Shown here: positions 7,512 to 11,305 of the stretch, piece after piece
How positions within the stretch are numbered: position 1 is the stretch's first letter
How the letters are laid out: each line of letters starts with the position of its first letter
Source of the DNA: JAZNGX01 sp045576675
GTDB taxonomy: Bacteria; Bacillota; Clostridia; Monoglobales; Firm-18
Length of the DNA stretch: 11,305 bases
Direction: 5' to 3'
NCBI GenBank assembly: GCA_045576675.1
Contig: JAZNGX010000177.1
Location: 1-11,305 of the forward strand
The notes under the pieces: generated by a model
What the model was told of the DNA's origin: nothing
What the model saw: the letters and a program-made list of their open reading frames with translations, nothing else
The model's database searches: none
Translations under genes and position numbers: made by a program

Positions 7512-10358
7512 ATGAGAATTACATCAAAAATTTTATCAGTTATTCTTGTAATGTGTATGTTGCTGACATCAGTAGGATTTGCAGCTGCATATACAGATGT
7601 AAGTGTTGATGATGCAAATTATCCTGCAGTTTCATTACTTTCATCACTTGGAATAATCAAAGGTTATGAGGACGGTTCATTTGGTCCTGATAAAAACGTT
7701 ACAAGAGCTGAATTCACTGTAATGCTTATCAGAACACTTAATATGAGTGGTATAGGCAGCAGTGACCCTGCAGGTCTTCCTTTTGAAGACGTTGCTTCAG
7801 TTGATTGGGCTGTTGGTGACATCAGAACAGCTTATGATCTTGGTATTATCAATGGTATGAGTGCAACAGAATTTGCACCTAACGACCAGGTAACATCAGA
7901 GCAGGCTCTTAAAATGATTGTTTGTGCTATGGGTTATGAGCCTATGGCTATAGACATCGCAGGCGGTGCTGACAAGGTTTGGCCTACAGGTTACACAACT
8001 GTTGCAGGTCAGTTGAATCTTACAGCAGGTGTTACTTCTGCTATGGATGCTGCTGCAAAGCGTATCGAAATTGCTAAGTACATATACAACGCTTTGGAAG
8101 TTGACTTAATGCAGTCAACAGAGTTTGCAAATGGTGCAGTTAAAACTGAAATCAAGCAGGGCGTTAATATTCTTAACGACAAGCTTAAGGTTCTTTACGG
8201 AACAGGTGAACTTCGTGCTGACAACGAAAGCTCAGCTGAAGCAAGCGGAACACTTGCACGTGCAGGTGAAGTATTGATTTATCAGAATGACGAATCTGTT
8301 AGCGACACATTCTACGTAAATGATATTTCAACAAAAGGTCTTGTTGGAAGAAGCATTAAGTATTATTACAAACGTAATATAAATGGTGAAAAGACTCTTG
8401 TTCATTTAATTGATGCAACAAAGTCATCATCTGTTCTTTCAATTGACCCTGAAGCATATGATGGCGTAACAGGAACATGGGCAACAGGTATTGAAATCAG
8501 CTATTGGGAAGATGATTATGCACGAAACACAACAAAGGTTAATGTTTCAGCTAATCCTATCCTTTCAATCAACGGTAGAGTGGTTGAAACAAGTTCAATT
8601 ACGCCTGCTAATGCTCTAGCTATTGATTCTGGTTCAATTGAGCTTGTTGATTCTACAAACAGCGGTAATTACAATAAGATTAACATTGTATCATACCAGA
8701 CATGGGTAGTAGGCTCAGTAAGCACAAGCCAGAAGCTTGTAATGGATTATTACAGAGCAGGTGTTTCAAAAGAACTTAACGAAGATGATGTTCAGACAAC
8801 TCTTACAATGACAAGAGCGTCAAATGGTTCAACAGCTTCATTATCATCACTTGCAAAGTTCAACGTTCTTTCCATAAAAGAAAGTGCGGGTGCTAACAAT
8901 AAAAAGGTTATTGAAGTTGTCGTTTCAAATGAAAAGGTATCAGGTACAATTAACTCAATTGACCTTGGTATGAAAGAGTTAACAGTTAACAGCAAAACTT
9001 ACAAGCTTTCAAACTATATCTTAAATTATGCTAATGATAAGGTTAATATGTTAGAAATCAATGATACTTGCGATTTCTATCTTGATAAGGACGGCAATAT
9101 TGCTGCTTTTGAAAAAACTGAATCAACAAATACAACCTATGCATATATCTGCGGTGCTGGTAAAGACAATGCAGGAGATGTAGCATCATTCAGAATTATT
9201 GATTCAACAGGTGCAAAGATTTCAATCAATGCTGCAAGCAGATTGAGAATTGACGGAGAGTCATATTCTGACCCTGATGATATTATCTCACGTTTGAATA
9301 CTATTTCTAATAATGTTGATGGTAATAGTGCAAATGGTTCACAGCTTGTTAAGATAACAAAGAACAGTTCAGGCGTTATTTCTTCAATTGATACTGTTGC
9401 TCCTGCTACAAATGAGTCAGAAACTGACCTTAAGCAGTATCCGTTAACAGCAACAAGCTTTACTTACAAATCATCAAATAAAGAGTTTTCAAATGGCTCT
9501 GAGAAATTTATGATTGATTCAAGCACAATCATTTTCAGTGTTCCTTCTAACAGAATGGATTATACCGAGTACGCAAAGAGAAATATGAGCTATTTCAAGG
9601 ATGGAAGAACATATAGCAATATCGAAGTGTTTGACAAAGGCGATGGTTCAACTGATAAAGCTAAATGTATAGTTATTTATGGCTCAGGCGGTGCTGAAAA
9701 CTTAACTGCTGATTCTCCGATTTTGATTTTTGCTTCAAGAAACAGTACTAATAACTCAGAAGGCGAACAGGTATATAAAATCGGTGGATATTTATTTGGT
9801 GAAGGTGAGGCAAATAATACAACACCACAGGTTAAAAACACAACTGATACATCAGTAATGAGTTCTGATGCAACTGGTGATGTGTTCAGAGTTGCTTATA
9901 CAAATGGCAATGAATATAACAGTAATTCAGTAAAATTATTTGGTGTAAATGGACCAATGGGTGCTGCTTTCTATCAGGAAGGTATACCAGGAAGTGTTGA
10001 TGATGATTACATTACTGCACACGGCTTGTTACTTGGTGCTTCAGAAGATTCATTTGTTGTTGCTAAGACAAATGATATTGACGATTTGATTAATGAAGCC
10101 ACAGTTGATACATATTCATTCTCTGTTGGTTCAAATACTGTTTTTGCAGTATTTAACATAAATGAATCTGAAAACTACAGATTACGTTTATCAAATGATA
10201 ACATTTTAATGTCAATGCCTTCATTTGATAGCACAAAGCAGAATATTGTTAAGGATGATCAGGGCGTTGTAACAAGTTCAAATGGCGTTGAAGCAAGTGA
10301 AATTTTCACATATGTTGTAAATGACAGAGTTGTTCTTGTATACCAGATTATTAGATAA
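7512..10358 (+). CDS. Secreted S-layer homology (SLH) domain protein, large uncharacterised C-terminal region
   Basis: This 948-residue protein is predicted to be exported and attached to the cell wall. Residues 1-26 are a classic signal peptide: basic start, hydrophobic core ILSVILVMCMLL, and likely cleavage after Ala26 in FAAA-YTDV. SLH repeat 1 spans about 27-80 with GYEDGSFGPDKNVTRAEF (TRAE at 64-67). Repeat 2 spans about 91-143 with TSEQ at 128-131 in place of TRAE. A degenerate repeat 3 (about 155-196) ends in AKRIEIAKYIYNAL. SLH triplets bind pyruvylated secondary wall polymers. The remaining 750 residues are rich in Ser, Thr, Asn, Asp and Val, look like beta-rich extracellular domains, and contain FYLDKDGNIAAFEK, a motif seen in clostridial SLH proteins. 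I recognise no enzyme motif. The start is set by AGGAGGT eight bases upstream. The gene is monocistronic, between its own promoter and a strong terminator. It could be the S-layer protein itself or an accessory wall protein. Confidence 0.9.
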   Translation: MRITSKILSVILVMCMLLTSVGFAAAYTDVSVDDANYPAVSLLSSLGIIKGYEDGSFGPDKNVTRAEFTVMLIRTLNMSGIGSSDPAGLPFEDVASVDWAVGDIRTAYDLGIINGMSATEFAPNDQVTSEQALKMIVCAMGYEPMAIDIAGGADKVWPTGYTTVAGQLNLTAGVTSAMDAAAKRIEIAKYIYNALEVDLMQSTEFANGAVKTEIKQGVNILNDKLKVLYGTGELRADNESSAEASGTLARAGEVLIYQNDESVSDTFYVNDISTKGLVGRSIKYYYKRNINGEKTLVHLIDATKSSSVLSIDPEAYDGVTGTWATGIEISYWEDDYARNTTKVNVSANPILSINGRVVETSSITPANALAIDSGSIELVDSTNSGNYNKINIVSYQTWVVGSVSTSQKLVMDYYRAGVSKELNEDDVQTTLTMTRASNGSTASLSSLAKFNVLSIKESAGANNKKVIEVVVSNEKVSGTINSIDLGMKELTVNSKTYKLSNYILNYANDKVNMLEINDTCDFYLDKDGNIAAFEKTESTNTTYAYICGAGKDNAGDVASFRIIDSTGAKISINAASRLRIDGESYSDPDDIISRLNTISNNVDGNSANGSQLVKITKNSSGVISSIDTVAPATNESETDLKQYPLTATSFTYKSSNKEFSNGSEKFMIDSSTIIFSVPSNRMDYTEYAKRNMSYFKDGRTYSNIEVFDKGDGSTDKAKCIVIYGSGGAENLTADSPILIFASRNSTNNSEGEQVYKIGGYLFGEGEANNTTPQVKNTTDTSVMSSDATGDVFRVAYTNGNEYNSNSVKLFGVNGPMGAAFYQEGIPGSVDDDYITAHGLLLGASEDSFVVAKTNDIDDLINEATVDTYSFSVGSNTVFAVFNINESENYRLRLSNDNILMSMPSFDSTKQNIVKDDQGVVTSSNGVEASEIFTYVVNDRVVLVYQIIR

Positions 10359-10368
10359 TTGTTTTTTT

Positions 10369-10399
10369 AAAAGCTCCGGCAATTATTGCCGGAGCTTTT
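10369..10399. terminator. Bidirectional intrinsic terminator between SLH and deacetylase genes
   Basis: A perfect 14-bp inverted repeat (10369-10382 with 10386-10399) closes a 3-base TTA loop. GCTCCGGC forms the core and an A/T tract lies at each outer end. It begins 11 bases after the SLH stop codon, and its minus-strand copy terminates the deacetylase gene. The TTA loop is exactly the TAA stop codon of the deacetylase on the minus strand, so the 5' arm there encodes its last residues (KLRQ). Confidence 0.9.
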
Positions 10400-11138
10400 G
10401 CATTCCTGTATGGTCTATAATGTAATCATCTTTATATATTAATTCTGAAATAGTTTTAAATTTGTATCCTTCATTTATAAGTGAGTTTAATATTTGTGGT
10501 AAAGCTTTAGATGTGTGCTTTGCACCGTTGTGCAATAAAATTATGGAACCGCTTTTCACCTTTTTCAATATTCGGTGTTCCATTTCATCTGACGTAAGAC
10601 CTTTCCAGTCAAGGCTGTCAACATCCCATTGTATTGAAAATCTGCCGGTTTCATTGCAGGCAAGTACAGATGTGTTTGTATATTCACCATATGGTGGTCT
10701 GAATATTTTATTGTCTTTCCCTGTTATGTTTTTGATTTTTTTATCACAAGCATCCATATCTGCAATAATTTCTTCACGCGATAATTTGCTGTAATGCTTA
10801 TGACTGTCTGAATGGTTTGCGACTTCGTGCCCTCTGTCATACATTTCTTTTACTGATTCCGGATATCTATCTATAAAATCACCTACAACAAAAAATGTTG
10901 CTTTGCAGTTGTAGTTGTCAAGTGTATCTAAAATATCTTTAAGGTCTTCATTCCCCCAGGCGGAATCGAATGTAACAGATATTACCTTTTCTTCAGTCTC
11001 GACACAATAAATTGGCAGTATCCTTTGCGTAACTGATGCGGGGATTGCCATTTTTGTGCCTAGTGGTACCAGTAATGCAATTCCAAGAGCATATAACATA
11101 CACACTAATGATTTTTTGTCGATTATAAAAAGCCTCAT
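10383..11138 (-). CDS. Membrane-anchored polysaccharide deacetylase, PdaB-like (CE4/NodB domain)
   Basis: This protein of 251 residues has a basic N-terminus MRLFIIDKK, one membrane segment (about 10-30, probably an uncleaved anchor), and an extracellular NodB domain. It probably removes acetyl groups from peptidoglycan or another wall glycan. Motifs: VTFDSAWGNED (55-65; catalytic-base Asp58), NHSDSH (108-113; metal ligands His109 and His113), RPPYGEY (147-153), DVDSLDW (172-178) and ILLHNG (200-205). The second Asp of the usual TFDDGP motif 1 is replaced by Ser59, as in the clostridial PdaB-like group with FDxAWGNE. PdaB relatives are linked to spore formation. The start is uncertain: the frame is open to a GTG at 11165 and an ATG at 11150. 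The ATG at 11138 is preferred because MRLFIIDKK resembles how relatives begin; the upstream ribosome binding site is weak (GGGA, 6 bases). The end lies inside the bidirectional terminator. Confidence 0.87.
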   Translation of the reverse strand: MRLFIIDKKSLVCMLYALGIALLVPLGTKMAIPASVTQRILPIYCVETEEKVISVTFDSAWGNEDLKDILDTLDNYNCKATFFVVGDFIDRYPESVKEMYDRGHEVANHSDSHKHYSKLSREEIIADMDACDKKIKNITGKDNKIFRPPYGEYTNTSVLACNETGRFSIQWDVDSLDWKGLTSDEMEHRILKKVKSGSIILLHNGAKHTSKALPQILNSLINEGYKFKTISELIYKDDYIIDHTGMQKLRQ

Positions 11139-11151
11139 ATTAATTCCCATA

Positions 11152-11213
11152 GCCTTTCTGCCCACAAATAGTAATTAAAAATATACACGCTCCTTATCGT
11201 GGGCAGATAAGGC
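11152..11213. repeat. Near-perfect 14/15-base inverted repeat at the deacetylase start
   Basis: GCCTTTCTGCCCAC (11152-11165) and GTGGGCAGATAAGGC (11199-11213) are inverted copies differing by one inserted T. They enclose 33 AT-rich bases. On the minus strand the second arm read by RNA polymerase covers the candidate GTG start at 11165 and the AAAGG just upstream of the ATG starts. A smaller hairpin, CCTTATC (11192-11198) with GATAAGG (11206-11212) around GTGGGCA, uses the same bases, so the two folds exclude each other. Confidence 0.75.
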
Positions 11214-11305
11214 GTTTTGCGGTGCTGTCCAAATTTTGAATTTGGCTAACAGCACCCATGCAACAGCGTTCTACAGCTTGCTGTAGTGAAACGCCACTGC
11301 TATGG
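11192..11305. other. Dense inverted-repeat block: candidate structured RNA or palindromic repeat element, cut by window edge
   Basis: Several perfect stems are packed together. GGTGCTGT (11221-11228) pairs with ACAGCACC (11249-11256), stacked on CCAAATT (11229-11235) with AATTTGG (11239-11245). CTACAG (11271-11276) pairs with CTGTAG (11281-11286), extended by GCGTT (11266-11270) with AACGC (11290-11294) and by CCATGCA (11256-11262) with TGC-T-ATGG (11298-11305). GGCGTTT (11211-11217) can instead pair with AAACGCC (11289-11295), making a multibranch junction. GC content is visibly higher than in the flanking AT-rich spacer. The strand cannot be decided, since the stems read the same both ways. 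It may be an untranslated RNA, a leader of the deacetylase gene, a miniature palindromic repeat, or the end of a neighbouring gene. I do not recognise a named RNA family. Confidence 0.55.

Noticed and set aside
11139..11165. Deacetylase start at GTG 11165 or ATG 11150
   Set aside because: Neither has a properly spaced ribosome binding site, and the extra residues (VGRKAMGIN) precede what looks like the normal family N-terminus. Not fully excluded.
11287..11303. GCCACTG resembling part of a cobalamin riboswitch
   Set aside because: The other required cobalamin elements (GGTGAAA context in the right order and the B12 box) are absent, and no cobalamin gene is nearby.
11194..11304. Minus-strand open frame of 36 residues running off the window edge, and a plus-strand open frame from ATG 11258 to the edge
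   Set aside because: Both strands are open across the same hairpins and neither has visible family motifs. The base pairing explains the sequence better. A C-terminal fragment of an outside gene cannot be ruled out without the next bases.
1..11305. CRISPR array, tRNA, rRNA, insertion sequence, prophage or defence genes
   Set aside because: I looked for direct repeats with regular spacers, cloverleaf ends, transposase or integrase motifs and found none.

Overview
The window looks like chromosomal DNA from a low-GC, spore-forming, Gram-positive bacterium of the class Clostridia. The evidence is its AT-rich composition, strong AGGAGG-type ribosome binding sites, a YtvI-type membrane protein and a PdaB-like deacetylase (both families linked to sporulation), and a large S-layer homology (SLH) protein. 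The species cannot be named from the sequence. I saw no phage, insertion sequence, CRISPR array, tRNA or rRNA.

Positions 1-5024, plus strand: an ABC importer of the BMP/YufNOPQ type (nucleoside or related ligand), followed by a housekeeping gene. The order is the 3' part of the lipoprotein-type binding protein, an intrinsic terminator, the double ATPase, two overlapping permeases, and prmC (release-factor glutamine methyltransferase) only 3 bases after the second permease. The terminator probably lets the binding protein be made in excess over the membrane parts. prmC appears to ride on the transporter transcript.

Positions 4999-7278, minus strand: a two-gene operon read from a promoter near 7311-7339. 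It holds an archaeal-type cofactor-independent phosphoglycerate mutase (or the related proposed homoserine kinase), then a YtvI/AI-2E-family membrane protein with a TTG start whose ribosome binding site overlaps the end of the upstream gene. Its 3' end overlaps the 3' end of prmC by 26 bp, with no terminator between them.

Positions 7279-10399: a very AT-rich divergent intergenic region with an extended -10 promoter, then a 948-residue secreted SLH protein. It has an N-terminal wall-binding module and about 750 residues I cannot assign.

Positions 10369-11305: a perfect 14-bp bidirectional terminator whose stem encodes the last residues of a minus-strand membrane-anchored polysaccharide deacetylase. 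Upstream of that gene is a 140-base block dense in inverted repeats, cut by the window edge, with two mutually exclusive folds next to the deacetylase start. This block is the least explained part of the window and the best candidate for something undescribed (a structured RNA, a switch, or a palindromic repeat element). The coding genes otherwise belong to known families.
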